Assembly: GCA_034096865.1 (NCBI GenBank)
Contig: JAWQFJ010019961.1
Coordinates: 7,501 to 50,000 of the forward strand
From: Theodoxus fluviatilis
Lineage: Eukaryota; Mollusca; Gastropoda; Cycloneritida; Neritidae
Direction: 5' to 3'
Length of the DNA stretch: 42,500 nt
Part shown: piece by piece, positions 24,072 to 35,709 of the stretch
Numbering within the stretch: the stretch's first letter is position 1
Layout: the number at the start of each line of letters is the position of its first letter
Program-made: the position numbers and the translations under genes
The notes under the pieces: model-generated
Told to the model about the DNA's origin: nothing
What the model saw: only the letters and a program-made list of their open reading frames with translations
The model's database searches: none

Positions 24072-24073
<2 letters not shown>
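22265..24073 (+). pseudogene. LINE reverse transcriptase (ORF2) copy, interrupted by a MITE
   Basis: After (TC)n the frame gives FDRGLKQGCKMSPIVF, the LINE reverse transcriptase block before the catalytic site, then after a frameshift VYLLLFADDVVLM with the FADD catalytic motif at 22441. Next come SRYLGTLFT (YLG block), a thumb/connection region to IHLQTLKRFLNVP and WLRILKMDHSRYPHKAY. At 23078-23430 a 353-bp MITE interrupts it. Beyond it, YNNSETWAEKMKSVL, RERIFRELKTRLLGEYRGIW, LFALDKKAFRDV and a CCHC-like LCP...KIHFLLECPLY lead to a stop at 24025. Several frameshifts and stops make it inactive. The 3' end is GGCAGGAGGCC, AACAATAAAC, then TTCG and (TC)n. The endonuclease domain is absent. Confidence 0.9.
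23078..23430. mobile_element. MITE, 58-bp terminal inverted repeats
   Basis: Left TIR 23078-23135 and right TIR 23373-23430 match at about 54 of 58 positions, starting CCTAGACCGTAGAG. Flanks read ATAT on both sides (23074-23077, 23431-23434), so the duplication is ATAT, or TA if the TIR begins one base earlier (TCCTAG). No coding capacity. It interrupts the LINE reading frame at 22265-24073, giving an independent proof of insertion. Superfamily not assignable; a TA duplication would suit Tc1/mariner-like elements. Confidence 0.88.
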
Positions 24074-24112
<39 letters not shown>

Positions 24113-24123
24113 CTCTCTCTCTG

Positions 24124-24177
<54 letters not shown>
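24074..24177. repeat. (TC)n/(TCTG) tract between retroelement copies
   Basis: 104 nt of TC with spaced TG interruptions, joining the 3' end of one LINE copy to the 5' end of the next element. Confidence 0.95.
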
Positions 24178-24180
<3 letters not shown>

Positions 24181-25394
24181 CCTGCCCCTGGTCAGCAGGT
24201 AGTACGTACTCGAGCTATCTCTCACAAAGTTAACGAATTTTAACGAAAATTGGCGCCACCATGCCAGTTACTGGACTACCAGCAGCTGCGGAAGCTATTC
24301 TGGCGACTCTTCTCCAAACTCAGGGGCTGACATCTTGGAAGGTCACCGCAGACGAGGTAAATAAGCAAAACACCGTCGTCGTGCTTCGCTTCAAGCCTGA
24401 AAACCACCAACCATCGCACAGCATCAGAGCAGACTGCTGGCGACGCAAGCCCCCAAGCCAGCGACGCCGAGACCAGCAGCGCCAGAGGGCGTGTTTTACA
24501 GAGATCAGATGTTGCAACTTCTTGCGTCCCTCTGCAATGCCCGGCAAAAGAAGACTTTGACAATTTGGGAAGAGAGACCAGTTTTGAAAGTGAGGAGTGT
24601 GCTGCACCAGTGCTTGCAGGGCCTGAGTCTCAACGTGCACGTGAAGACGGCGAAGCACGGAGCTCACGCGCTGACAGCGAGTCAGAAGTGTGTCAGGTTG
24701 ATGAGTCTGCCGAGAGTGCTAGCACAGCAGCCGCTGTACACTGTGAACGTTCAGAGTCCAAAGTGCAGGAGAATGAAGAAGCCACAGGAGAGATAGAGGC
24801 TGGGGAGTTTTCACTCGAAGACTTGGAAAGAGTTTTCGCTAAAGCAACAAAAGACGTTTGTGAAGGATTCAGAGAAGACTGTCGAAAATAATGCCATAAA
24901 TCTTTTGAATTCAGTACGAAAGCACTGAGAGCTGTGTCCGCGAGTCCTGCTTCCACCAGCGTGAGCGAGGCAACACTACTCCAAGCGCCTGAATCGTCGA
25001 AACAGCCAAAAGATTTCTCGCCACCATCATCATCAAATGTGAAGAAGCCGGCACGATTTCAGCCTGCTGAATCGACAACGGAGGAAAGGAAGTCGCGGGA
25101 GAGACTTAGCAAGCCACAGGACAAATCTCCCCTCCGAAGATTCCTCAGATCATCACGAAGGAAGACACGCATTGCCTGCATGGTTGTTTCTCAGTTTGCC
25201 GCAGCATTGCATGTGCTGAAATGACTGTTGCTATAATTCAAGCCATTATTCCTGTGCAAGACTTTTTAATAGTCTTGATGTGATGAGAATCGCTTTATTT
25301 CGCGCGATTTTATGTGTTGTTGTTATTAGTTGTTGTCGTTGTAACCTTGTTTCGATACAGGCCTCTGGCCTAATCGAATAAAAGATTTGTCAGT

Positions 25395-25396
<2 letters not shown>
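24178..25396 (+). mobile_element. ORF1-only retroelement (possible non-autonomous LINE derivative)
   Basis: Bounded by (TC)n on both sides. It has an 83-nt leader, an ORF1-like reading frame (24261-25224), a short 3' region, and a 3' end of AGGCCTCTGGCC hairpin, AATCGAATAAAAG and TTGTCAG followed by (TC)n. That 3' end resembles the tails of the LINE copies on both sides. No reverse transcriptase is present in this copy. It may be a LINE that lost ORF2 or a derivative moved by the neighbouring family's enzyme. Confidence 0.55.
24261..25224 (+). pseudogene. LINE ORF1-like protein, frameshifted
   Basis: ATG at 24261 has a strong Kozak context (GCCACC-ATG). The first frame gives PVTGLPAAAEAILATL, LTSWKVTADE, VVVLRFKP and WRRKPPSQRRRDQQRQRA. 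Near 24480 the likely reading frame shifts by one and continues as FDNLGRETSFESEE, an acidic stretch (SRADSESEVCQVDES) and LEDLERVFAKATKDVCEGF to TAA at 24889. The same frame stays open beyond that stop to 25224, with a Ser/Pro-rich then basic end (RRFLRSSRRKTRI). I read this as one ORF1 of about 320 codons broken by one frameshift and one stop. Its N-terminus matches the pseudogene at 1-721. Function (RNA binding) is inferred from its place in the element, not from a seen domain. Confidence 0.5.

Positions 25397-25434
<38 letters not shown>
25397..25434. repeat. (TC)n microsatellite between retroelement copies
   Basis: 38 nt of uninterrupted TC; LINE codons resume at the next base. Confidence 0.95.
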
Positions 25435-25439
<5 letters not shown>

Positions 25440-25891
25440 AAAAATGGACGATTACCGATTACCCTACAGAGTCTACAAAATGATGTATAGATCTAACAAT
25501 GAAAAATCTTGGGTTTTAAAAGTAAAGAATATACTTGTGGAATGTGGTTACGAAGAGACCTGGTTGAATCAGCGGGTTACGAACGAGACAGCTTTATTGA
25601 AAAACATCAGAGAGAAACTCATCAGTATATTTCATTCTGAATGGAAGTTACGAATCATTAATAGTGATCGGTATTCATTTAACAATATATTTAAAACATT
25701 CATTGGTACCGAGTGTTATTTATATTATCTTGACAAGAAAGTATTTCGAGACCCATACATCAGATTCAGGATGGGGTTATCGGAGTTGTATATCCATAAA
25801 TACATATACTCGAGAGGTACTAACGAGTATTTATGTCCATTATGCAGAGAAAAAGAAGAAAATGAAACGCATTTTCTTTTATATTGTCCAG

Positions 25892-26125
25892 GGCCCGTAT
25901 TCACAACGGCGATTTATCTTTTTAACACTCGATTTATCCCCTAGCCCCGCGTTATCTTGATCAGTTAGATAAGGTACGCTCGTTAGAGGATCCTAGGTTG
26001 CGCTTTGCTATATATACTGGTTTCCAGCCAAGGGAGAGCGGAACAGGCAGTTGGAATCGTCTGAGTTTAGAGATAAATCGGAGTTAAAATAAATCGCCGA
26101 TAAATCGCCGTTGTGAATACGGGCC
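25892..26125. mobile_element. MITE, 234 bp, PIF/Harbinger-like ends
   Basis: Terminal inverted repeats start GGCCCGTATTCACAACGGCG at 25892 and end as its near reverse complement at 26125. The 3-bp direct repeat CAG flanks both ends (25889-25891 and 26126-26128). A 3-bp duplication and GGGCC-type ends fit PIF/Harbinger MITEs, but that assignment is an inference. No coding capacity. Precise removal restores a continuous LINE frame, so boundaries are well supported. Confidence 0.9.
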
Positions 26126-26239
26126 CAGCTCTTAGTGATATAAGGGAAAAATATATATTTACCTGTCTGGATGTAAACAGTAATGAGCCTATCAAAGACC
26201 TTTTTTCCGATATGCAAATAAAGAATGTAAGATCAACTA

Positions 26240-26959
<720 letters not shown>

Positions 26960-27018
<59 letters not shown>
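26960..27018. repeat. (TA)n tract, right of MITE
   Basis: About 59 nt of TA alternation starting at the MITE's right end and continuing into the LINE C-terminal codons. Confidence 0.97.
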
Positions 27019-27020
<2 letters not shown>

Positions 27021-27156
27021 TTCAAGAGAAGACAAGATGCTATTGAATCTGTTGAGCGAGACAGCTTCTATTGTGACTAATTTTTACCACCCGAACTGTA
27101 CTCTTGAAATGGGCCGGTGGCCTCATCAATAAAAGTTTTCGTTCGTTCGTTCGTTT

Positions 27157-27158
<2 letters not shown>

Positions 27159-27199
<41 letters not shown>

Positions 27200-27231
27200 C
27201 ACATGTGTCTGTATTTGTGTGTGTGTATCAA

Positions 27232-27268
<37 letters not shown>
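27159..27268. repeat. (TC)n then (TG)n tracts
   Basis: TC (27159-27196) directly follows the TTCG repeats at the LINE 3' end. After a short spacer come TG repeats (about 27215-27268). Confidence 0.95.
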
Positions 27269-27269
27269 C

Positions 27270-28605
27270 CGCGCTCGTTCGTGCGTGCCTGTGTGTACTT
27301 GTGCGCGTGCATGTGTAACGCAAGGTCTTTGACTTGCTGTATTCTGCATGGTTATCTCGCAAGTATCTCTCTGTTTCTAATGTCATTGTCTCACCTTTAG
27401 GAGAAAACATATTTTCAAGTAGCTGTGACATGTAGAATCGCCATCTGGCAAAAACTTTCCCATATGGCTGTGAATTCTTGAAATCAGCCATCTCTTTCTC
27501 TTATCTCCGTCGAGTAAATGACCACAAAAAGACAAAAAAAAAAGAAATACATTCGTACAATTTCAAACTCCCCCTCTCACATTGCTCTAGTATACGTCAT
27601 CCCCCAAATAACTGTCTTCAGCTTCTTAATCACTTACTCGAGGGTACATCCTCTGGTTGAGCCAGGGATGAATAGGCCATCTTCAAGGGGCGGGACTTTT
27701 AGTCGGAAAGTCATGTCTGCCACAAAAAGAACCTTTCGCACCATCCAATATTTGCCCCGTTCGCGTTTTCAGTTTGTTCCCATTTTTCTCCAGCAGGAGC
27801 GTCTCTCTCCTGTCTGGGTGGGGGTCGGGGCCTCAGACGGAGTGAATGGGCCGGGAGTGAGGGGCGGTGAAGCAGGAGGACCAGTGGGATCGGGAAACCG
27901 ACTCCCCTGCGAATCCCACAATGGCACGCCATGAATCTCCAGCAAGTGACCCAGACACCGACACCACCCCTGCCCAGTCCCATCATGTCTTCCCTCTTTC
28001 TTTCACTCCCCTCCTTGGTTGAGGGCTCTTTTTCGGGCGAAACAGACCTCACACACCCGGCCCTATTTCCACAGCATAAGCTGGCAGGGTGCTGGCAGGG
28101 CCACTGGAGAAAGACGATGATTTGTGAAGGATCGCTACCGCTCGGGCGCCTCCGCGGCACCGACTTGGTGTGCCCTGGATTATACGGAGGTCGCGCAACT
28201 GTTCTACCATTGGAAAGGAACATGGATCACCATCGCCCGACACCGAAGGGAAATCAGAGAGAATTGGCAGCCTTGCCGTTCGATCCATCTTCACTTCCCT
28301 CTAGTGACTTCTGTGCTGTCGCTGTTTCAACCAGGATAACGAGGAAAAGGTGTGATTTGCTGTTGACCATGTTTCCTCAATAGAAAAGTCTTATGACATT
28401 GCCGATGTTAAATTTCATGGTAGATATAAACAACGCTGACACCATGAGCAAGAAAGAATGATAAAAAGGTAAGAAAGAAGGATTCACAAAGAGAAAGAAG
28501 GGAGATAACTAGGTGGAGAAGGAGTAGAAACAGGAGCTACAAGAGCAGGAATAGCAGTGGCAGCAATAGTAAGAAGAAACAGTAAGAAGGTGCAGCAGTA
28601 AAGAG
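27270..28605. other. Unassigned, no gene seen
   Basis: Overlapping frames of 138-170 codons on both strands across 27518-28383 reflect a GC-rich stretch with few stops. None shows a recognisable domain, and the two strands compete, so I do not call a gene. Confidence 0.4.
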
Positions 28606-28608
28606 GAG

Positions 28609-28714
28609 AAGAAGGGGGAGGAGGGCAATGGGGAGGGAGGGGAGGAGGAGGAGGAGGAGGAGGAGGAGGAGGAGGAGGAGGAGGAGGAGGAGGAGGAGGA
28701 GGAGGAGGAGGAGG
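28609..28714. repeat. Purine tract with (GGA)n
   Basis: Almost pure purine on the plus strand, with (GGA)n from about 28641 to 28714. Poly-Pro/Ser minus frames are artefacts. Confidence 0.95.
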
Positions 28715-28715
28715 G

Positions 28716-29685
28716 CAAAGATGCAAGACGTCTACAACCAGCGAGTACGAAGTTGATGATTGCCACAATGTTAAAATATACAAAACCGTGTGTGCAAACG
28801 AAGGGGACCCAAATGAGTTCATGAGGACGAGAACTAGCAAGAGCAGGAGCGAAAGAAGTAATCAACCTGTTTTCTTATGGCGATGCCCCAGGGAACACTG
28901 TCGAAAAGGCAGGGCGGGACGAAAAAAAGTTTATATCAAGGGTAACTTTGGGCGAACAAAACCCATTTGACGCAGGTGTTTTATCCTAATTGTGTGCGAG
29001 TTGCCACTAGCGAGCTCGTGTCTTTGCTGAGCCTCCCTTGCAACTGCAGCTGCCACTGCTTTCTGTAAAAACGCCGAATCTCTTTCAGTGAGCAGCCTGC
29101 GCATTTGTGCCGTTTCGGTTGAAGTTGAACCCTCTCGTGACAGCTTCTGGATAGAAGTGCTTGCACAGGTTTTGTGGGGTACTCGGTTCAAAGCGTCTGC
29201 AGGCGACTTGGTCCCCACAAGATACAAACCGCAACGTTCTTGGGAGCTATGGCAGAAGCAGCAGAGAAGGCATCCTGCTGAATTGGCTAAAGAGGAGCTT
29301 TGGGGAAATGGACGTTTTCCACAGCACCCTAAGTACTGTGGATAGGTATGATGGAACAAACCACGAGCAAGTTTTGACTGGGCTTCCCACACGTAGTTGT
29401 CTTCCACCCTCACCCCACTTTTTCTCGACTAAGACAACAGAGACTCCATTGCACAGCGTGGCTGGCTATTTCAGGCAGCTGACGGGCATCATAGGTCATG
29501 ATCTAGAGGCAGGTTCCTCAGAGGCAATGTCACGCATTATACGCGATCCTCGCGGGACAAGAGAGGGGCGTTGCGTTTCCAAAAGTACGTGTTCAAATGT
29601 TTAGAGATGAGCGCTCAAGACGAGACCTCGCGAAGCTCGAAGTTTTTCTCCTAAGTAAACTTGTCCACGCAGGCGCCTGCCTTTA
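28716..29685. other. Unassigned, no gene seen
   Basis: Contains a 160-codon minus frame (29413-28931) with a Gln/Arg/Ala-rich helical-looking stretch near its end (RRLLTERDSAFLQKAVAAAV). It is overlapped by a 147-codon plus frame. No family recognised; it could be an exon or chance. Confidence 0.3.
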
Positions 29686-29696
29686 GCGCTGTTGCT

Positions 29697-30290
29697 CCTC
29701 TTTCTGCTGCTGCTGTTGCTCCTGCCGCTGCTGCTGCTGCTGCTGCTGTTACTACTTATCCTTCTGCTACTGCTGCTTCTTCAGCTTTTACTCCTCCTCC
29801 TGCTCCTGGTTCTGCTCATGTTCGTCGTCGTCGTCGTCGTCTTCCTCCTCCTCCTCCTCCTCCTCCTCCTCCTCCTCCTCCTCCTCCTCCTCCTCCTCTT
29901 CCTCCTCCTCCTCCTCCTCCTCCTCTTCCTCCTCTTCCTCCTCTTCCTCCTCTTCCTCCTCTTCCTCCTTCTGCTCCACCTGCTCCTGCTTTCCCTCCTG
30001 CTCCTCCTCCTTCCCATGCTCCTCCTTCTGCTCCACCTCCTGCTCCTGCTCCTCTTACTGCTCTTTCTCCTCAGCCTTCTTTACCTCTTCCTCCTCCTGC
30101 TCCTAATTCTGTTCCTGCTCCTCCTCCTGCTCCTGCTCTTCCTCCTGCTCCTGCTCCTGGTCCTTCTGCTCCTCCTCCTCCTCCTCCTCCTCCTCCTCCT
30201 CCTCCTCCTCCTCCTCCTCCTCCTCCTCCTCCTCCTTCGCCTCCGCCTTCGCCTCCTCCGCCTTCGCCTTCCTTTTCTTCTCTTCTCCCT
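29697..30290. repeat. Long (CTC/CTG/CTT)n pyrimidine-rich array
   Basis: About 590 nt dominated by CTC with CTG and CTT variants. There are two near-pure (CTC)n cores at about 29843-29895 and 30166-30233. The apparent 210-226 codon ORFs (poly-Pro, poly-Leu) are produced by the repeat. Confidence 0.95.
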
Positions 30291-30299
30291 TAATCCCAG

Positions 30300-33200
30300 T
30301 GCTGCGCCATGGGGGCCAAATGCACCGGGTCTATGCAAGAGTGTAGGGAGGACTTTGACCTCATCCGTCTGACACGGCCACCTCCCTCGGTCTGCCAGTG
30401 ACTGCCTCGGGACTCGAGAGAGCTCTGGAATGAGCGGAACAGACGACGACAAAAGAGCCTGGAGATTCGTAATGCGATTGGGCCAAGCGGGGTCTTTGAT
30501 GAGTCCTGGTCACCCCTGAAGGAATCAGGAATAGTCCAGAAACGCTCCAGCCCTGCCAATGCACTATAAGGAACGGACAGCTGCAACAAGGCCAAGAGCA
30601 TGATAGATTCCCTAAATGAAACGTCCTGTTTCTAGATAATGTGTGGGTTTGGTCCTCATTGAGTTTGTTTCTGAGCAGCCTAAATGAGGCTTATAGGACA
30701 CGAAATTGCAGTTGGTTAAATATTTAGGCTTGGTAAGATATGAACAAACTGTACCGCTCTGCATGCGTTCAGATAACATCTGTTGATTCCGCCAAGCATG
30801 CTCGTGACTAAATGCTAGCAATTCTCAAAGACCTTTATCAACCCAGTTAGTCTAATTGCATCATAACATTACTTGATGTGAAATGTTATATAATATCAGG
30901 CATATGAAATCGGACTAACGTAGAAATAACTTGAGTCAAAATGTCGGCAATGTTCCTCTGAAACTGCACAGACATGTAGTCTCCAAATCAGTCGTTTCTT
31001 ATTCATAAGACCGTTCACTTGATCTTCCAAAATAAAACATAGTAGGATTCTTTTTTCAATATGAGGGAAATATGCTGGATAGTTCGCAAATTCATGAATA
31101 ACATACAGGAAATTCAACTTAAAATGCTTCTCCTATACATACATGTATTCCTCTCCCATGCTTTGAGTAGCGTTAGTGGGTCCTGAAGGTAAAATGAGGT
31201 TAATACATAAGCAATACTGCAAACTTTGTCACAAAGTGCCAAGAACGAAAAAAAAAATCCGAAGCGAAAATTCAATGCACGAGGTAACCAGGAACGAATG
31301 CATGAACGAATGACGTTGTAAAACCTTGTAGATTTCCCAGGCTTTGTGAGACCTCTGACCGCGACAGGCACTCGGCCTGGCTGGAGTGAGAGGGAGTCAA
31401 GTCACGATTTCCCTAAGTATGCGCCTTTTTACGAATCACATAGAGAGACGTGGTGGGTCTATTTACCCCTTCCCACAGTGGGAAGGTAATCATGAAATGG
31501 AGAAGCCAATGCACTGTTCAACCCTTGAGTAACGCTGACGAAACGATCGATGGGTGCATTTTTCTAGGAATTTGTCTAAGGCTCTTCAAATCTCTTGGCT
31601 CCTTGATTTATTTCTGCCTGACACTCAACAGAGTGGTAATTGATTTGCTGGCACCTCAAGAGAAAGACAGAACCAGGCAGAGCTGCTGGGGCCTTTTGAC
31701 GGTGGCCCATCTTTACTGTATTGGAATACTGGGCCAAGCTCGGGCAATTAGGCTTGAGCTGTGAAAAAAAAGTGAATCGCGTTATGATTCGCTAGGGACA
31801 TTGTGCATGTCTGAAATTTGGAAGGGTGCTGCGGATTCCATGAAAGCGACGCATTTGCCATGCCGACATCTCAAAGACTGTGGCACTACTGGTAAAGAAA
31901 AGGTTAAAATCCACTAGAGCACTCTTGCTCATGGCAGAAATGACCTTGCTCCAGAAACTTAAAATGAAAACCGCCTTTCACAACATTTTCTTCTACAAAT
32001 GTCAAACAAGTCATCTCGCTTTCATTACCTTGTCCAAGAACGGTGAACGCAAAAGATTTTCGCCTCCTACACACATCGCGTGGTCGTTTGAAAGTATATG
32101 AGGAATCCTGCCACTACACAATTTCAGTGGTGACGCTGTTTATGGAAACTGTATTGGTTCATTCATCATGGGGTTATAGCTTTGAATATTTAATGTGACC
32201 TTCCAACACAAACTCACCACATTTTGTAGTAACGCCCAATGGTTAATTTGTTAGCATGCAAAGCTACAGATATTGGAGCTTCATGGATTGAGTAGCAATT
32301 CATTACACTTCACGAACCCTTCACTGATATAAGTGTCTTTGAGAAGGAAAAAAAACGGTAAGAGGTGCTGGCGCCCGTCCATTCTCTAACAATCGACTCC
32401 GGCACCTGGGAAGCAAACATCATATGACTGAAATATCATAAAACATTCGGCGGTGTCATTTATACGAGTTATAAAAGAAGCGACAAAAAGTGAACTTTTT
32501 ATTTTATCTATCGTACATCAGAAGAACATTTATTGATTCGTCCAGTTTCTATTTTGCAAAATTCGTACAAAGAAAGAACACACACTCTATCTGCATAATC
32601 TTGCGGTACAAACGTTATTTAGATGTATTACAAACGTATTATTCCTCTGTGTGTTTCATTGTTTGCTTGGACGCTTGCCTGTTGCTTGCTTGCTTGCTTG
32701 CTTGCTTCCTTCTTTCCTTCCTTGTTTTTTTCCTTCCTTCCTCTCACTAGTTAGTTAAAAAGATCAAAATGGCAAAAATGACATCCTTTTTCTGAACAAA
32801 GCATGCGTGTGTTTTCCAACATCGTTTGACCTTTTGTGTGTCACTGTTGACTTATTTCGACACTACCAAAAAAAAACACACACACACAGAGGGCGAAACT
32901 AGAACAGACTCGAAGAGCTAACAAGATCAACTGTGTTGTTTGGTTGGGCTGCCCTGGGGAAATAGACACAAATAAAGGACGACTACAGTGATTACTTCCG
33001 CACTCTCTTTTTCAGGTGCTTATCGCCGACAATTGTCTTTTCCTCCAGACAGGGTAGGACTTCCGAAAATCCTTGCCAGGAACCATTGATGGCGTAATTT
33101 GTTCCAAACCTCTGTGGTTTGTCAGCGCCTGCAAACTGGCTAAAATATTATCTCAGCTTACGAATTTCGTTAAACTGCTTACCCTGCACGTTGTCTGTGA

Positions 33201-33879
33201 TCCTGGCCAGATTCACCACTCTGGTGAACTTTTCACCAAGGAATAGGCGGCAGCCTAGGCCGATCGATCTGGAAGAGCAGTGGTGATAGTGTGGGTCTGA
33301 CTGTAATTATAGTGGGCGTAGCGTCAAAGGAAGATGTAAGCCTGGCCATGCCTCTACATCACTCGAACAACACCCAACAATACGTTTGTGTGTAGTTGAT
33401 GAGCGAGGTGCCCAATTCATGACATGCTACTTGCATGGCCAATTCAGCATCCACATGACTTCCACACTGACGGAGAAAACATATTCAACTGACTTGTTTG
33501 TTATATTGGATAGTATATCATATCAGCATCGTTCGATCAATACATGTTACAGGGATCCACAAGAATGAAATAAAACAGGTCCCGGGTTACTTACAAGTCT
33601 TTATGTTCAATATAAAAATACTCGTAACAGTGGTAGAAAAGAGGAAAAAATAGTTGCATTTGTATATGGCTCAAAACACAGCATCCTAAATAACCAAGTC
33701 TTATAACATTTCATCTACTCTTCACATACTCAAATCCCAACGGGAAAAATGAAAAAGCTCAAGTGAAATTTCTGTCAGCCTTCTTACACAAAAACATAAA
33801 ATACATAGGTCAGCCCTCGACAAGTTAAAATGCTATCGACCTGTTTAAAAATATCGCATCAACCTTCACCAACACTGCC

Positions 33880-33880
<1 letters not shown>
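30300..33880. other. Unassigned, no gene seen
   Basis: AT-rich for the most part, with ORFs of 104 codons or fewer. A short (CTTG)n/(CTTC)n patch lies at 32684-32740. No transposon ends, SINE or LINE motifs supported. Confidence 0.45.
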
Positions 33881-33881
<1 letters not shown>

Positions 33882-33937
<56 letters not shown>

Positions 33938-34026
33938 GTGTGCGGGGCCGATCTCTCTCCTCCCTCCTCTCACTCAGTAGGCGGACCGATCTCTTCTCTT
34001 CGTCTGCTTCTCTCTTCTGTTCGTCT

Positions 34027-34077
<51 letters not shown>
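33882..34077. repeat. (TC)n arrays with a GACCGATCTCTTC-type spacer repeat
   Basis: TC tracts at 33882-33935 and 34026-34076. Around and between them CCGATCTCT...CGTCTGCT blocks recur (about 33948, 33986, 34100 and 34131), giving a higher-order repeat of microsatellite plus spacer. Confidence 0.9.
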
Positions 34078-34079
34078 TC

Positions 34080-35510
34080 TGTTCTCTGCTGTGTGGGGAC
34101 CGATCTCTTCTATTCGTCTGCTGTGTGGGAACCGATCTCTATTCTCTGTCTTCTTGCGCTTTCTTATCTAACCATCTTCTCACAACCTACTCACCACTAC
34201 TCATACCTCAGAGCAAACACCGCTCATCACTTTGGGGTAGAACTCAACATCCACTCATTCCAAACTTTACGCTGTTTTTGGACTACCAACATCACCCTAA
34301 ACGCACCAGCAAAAACCAACTCTCTCTCATGTGATATACTTCCAAAAACATATTTCCCCATTACAATACAGACGTGGAGTAGGCTGATATAAACGTGAAC
34401 ATAAACTAGTTGAGCTGAGATTTGAACTGTATTTCCAACATGAGGCGAGGTTCTGACACCTTTGGTTCCTTTGCATCAGACTTGCATACATCCACTCATG
34501 ACGCATTAGGGATATGTCTATTTTGTGAACAAATAGGTCTTTGAAATGACGTGTTAGAACAAAGCATTCTAAGAGAGTACTTGTCGTCAACTTCTCCCCC
34601 CCCCTCCTCCTCCTCCTCCTCCTCCTCCTCCTCCTCCTCCTCCTCCTCCTCCCTCTCCCCCTCCCCCCCCCCCCTCCCCTTCCCCCGGAATTATCTGTTT
34701 CAATTTTTTGTGACTGATCGTAGTATTAATGTTGAGGAGGAATAATCTCATAAGGAAATGAGGAGAACAAAATCGCAGTGATGATAACGGCAGAAAAAGG
34801 AGTGATGATTTGACAATCCAAAAATGATCCCAAGGATTGTCTGGATTTGACGTCCCCGAAACGTATTATCCTTCATTAATGCAGGGATGTTGTGGTCAGT
34901 TTTTGGTGTCTCGGGAATCTGACGGTCTCTCTTCCGCCTGCACTAATGAATAGATCCTTGGACGACACTTTTCTTAGGAAACAGACGACGGATCACACAA
35001 AGAACAACGGTACAAAGTAACCGTCTCAAAGGAACTGCTGGGCAGTAGAATGGATGCGATGTTGAACAAGGGCAGACACTGAGGAAGAAATAGAATCAAG
35101 GACACTGCCAAGGAAGAGATCCTGGGACTGGGAGGCGCAGGTGGTGGGAGGAAAGTGCGGATTTGCTTGAGCTTTGTAGAAGTCAGGACAAGGCCCTTGT
35201 ACACGAGTGGGAGGAAATCGCCGCAAGAAAAGGAAACCATCGCGTCTGGACGAAACTATGATCAATTGTTTGCAATCAGTCACAAGGAAAAGCGTTTGTT
35301 CGCGAATGGTTTTTCTGTTATCATTCTTCATTGCCGAGTTTTTCCATTGTAGTTACTGTTTCATTATTCACAATAGTCTGCTGTGTTCAATAGGTTGGTT
35401 GGGTACTTTCCGCCCCCGTCTCACTTCATTACTTCACAGCAGAGAGAGCTGCTAATTTACGTTTTTTTCTGGTCGAAGTCTTTTGATACCCCAAGTATAT
35501 CATTAACCAA
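34080..35510. other. Mostly unassigned; (CTC)n/poly-C tract at 34597-34686
   Basis: A pyrimidine tract of CTC and C runs at 34597-34686; otherwise only short ORFs without motifs. Confidence 0.5.
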
Positions 35511-35515
35511 CTTTG

Positions 35516-35709
35516 TGGGGGGCCCTGTGGTTGAGAGAAAAGTGCGTTTGATCTACACTCGCTTTCTGTTAGTGGGTGCGGCGTTCGAAGCTGTCCTGTT
35601 ATCGTTGTTGCATCCTTGAGTAAGATGTTTAACTCATATTGTTTCTCCCTGTCCAGTTGTAAAACCGGGTACCTGGGAGTGCACGTATGTCACATTGCAG
35701 TGCGATTAA
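35516..35709 (+). mobile_element. tRNA-derived SINE copy 3, 5' part (split by transposons)
   Basis: Plus-strand sense, with an A-box-like CCTGTGGTTGAGAG, B-box-like GGCGTTCGAAGCTG and body GTTGCATCCTTGAGTAAGAT followed by GTAAAACCGGGTACCTG. It then reaches CAGTGCGATTAA, where similarity to SINE copy 2 stops exactly at TTAA (35706-35709). The remaining 3' part of the SINE lies at 41751-41833, about 6.04 kb away. Confidence 0.85.

Noticed and set aside
27518..28383. Overlapping 138-170 codon ORFs on both strands
   Set aside because: GC-rich DNA with few stops; the strands compete and none shows a known motif.
28931..29413. 160-codon minus-strand ORF
   Set aside because: No family recognised, overlapped by a similar plus-strand frame; kept only as a note in the unassigned stretch.
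29661..30372. Long proline-rich and leucine-rich ORFs (210 and 226 codons)
   Set aside because: They are direct translations of a CTC/CTG/CTT array in different frames; the opposite strand gives equally long poly-Arg and poly-Glu frames.
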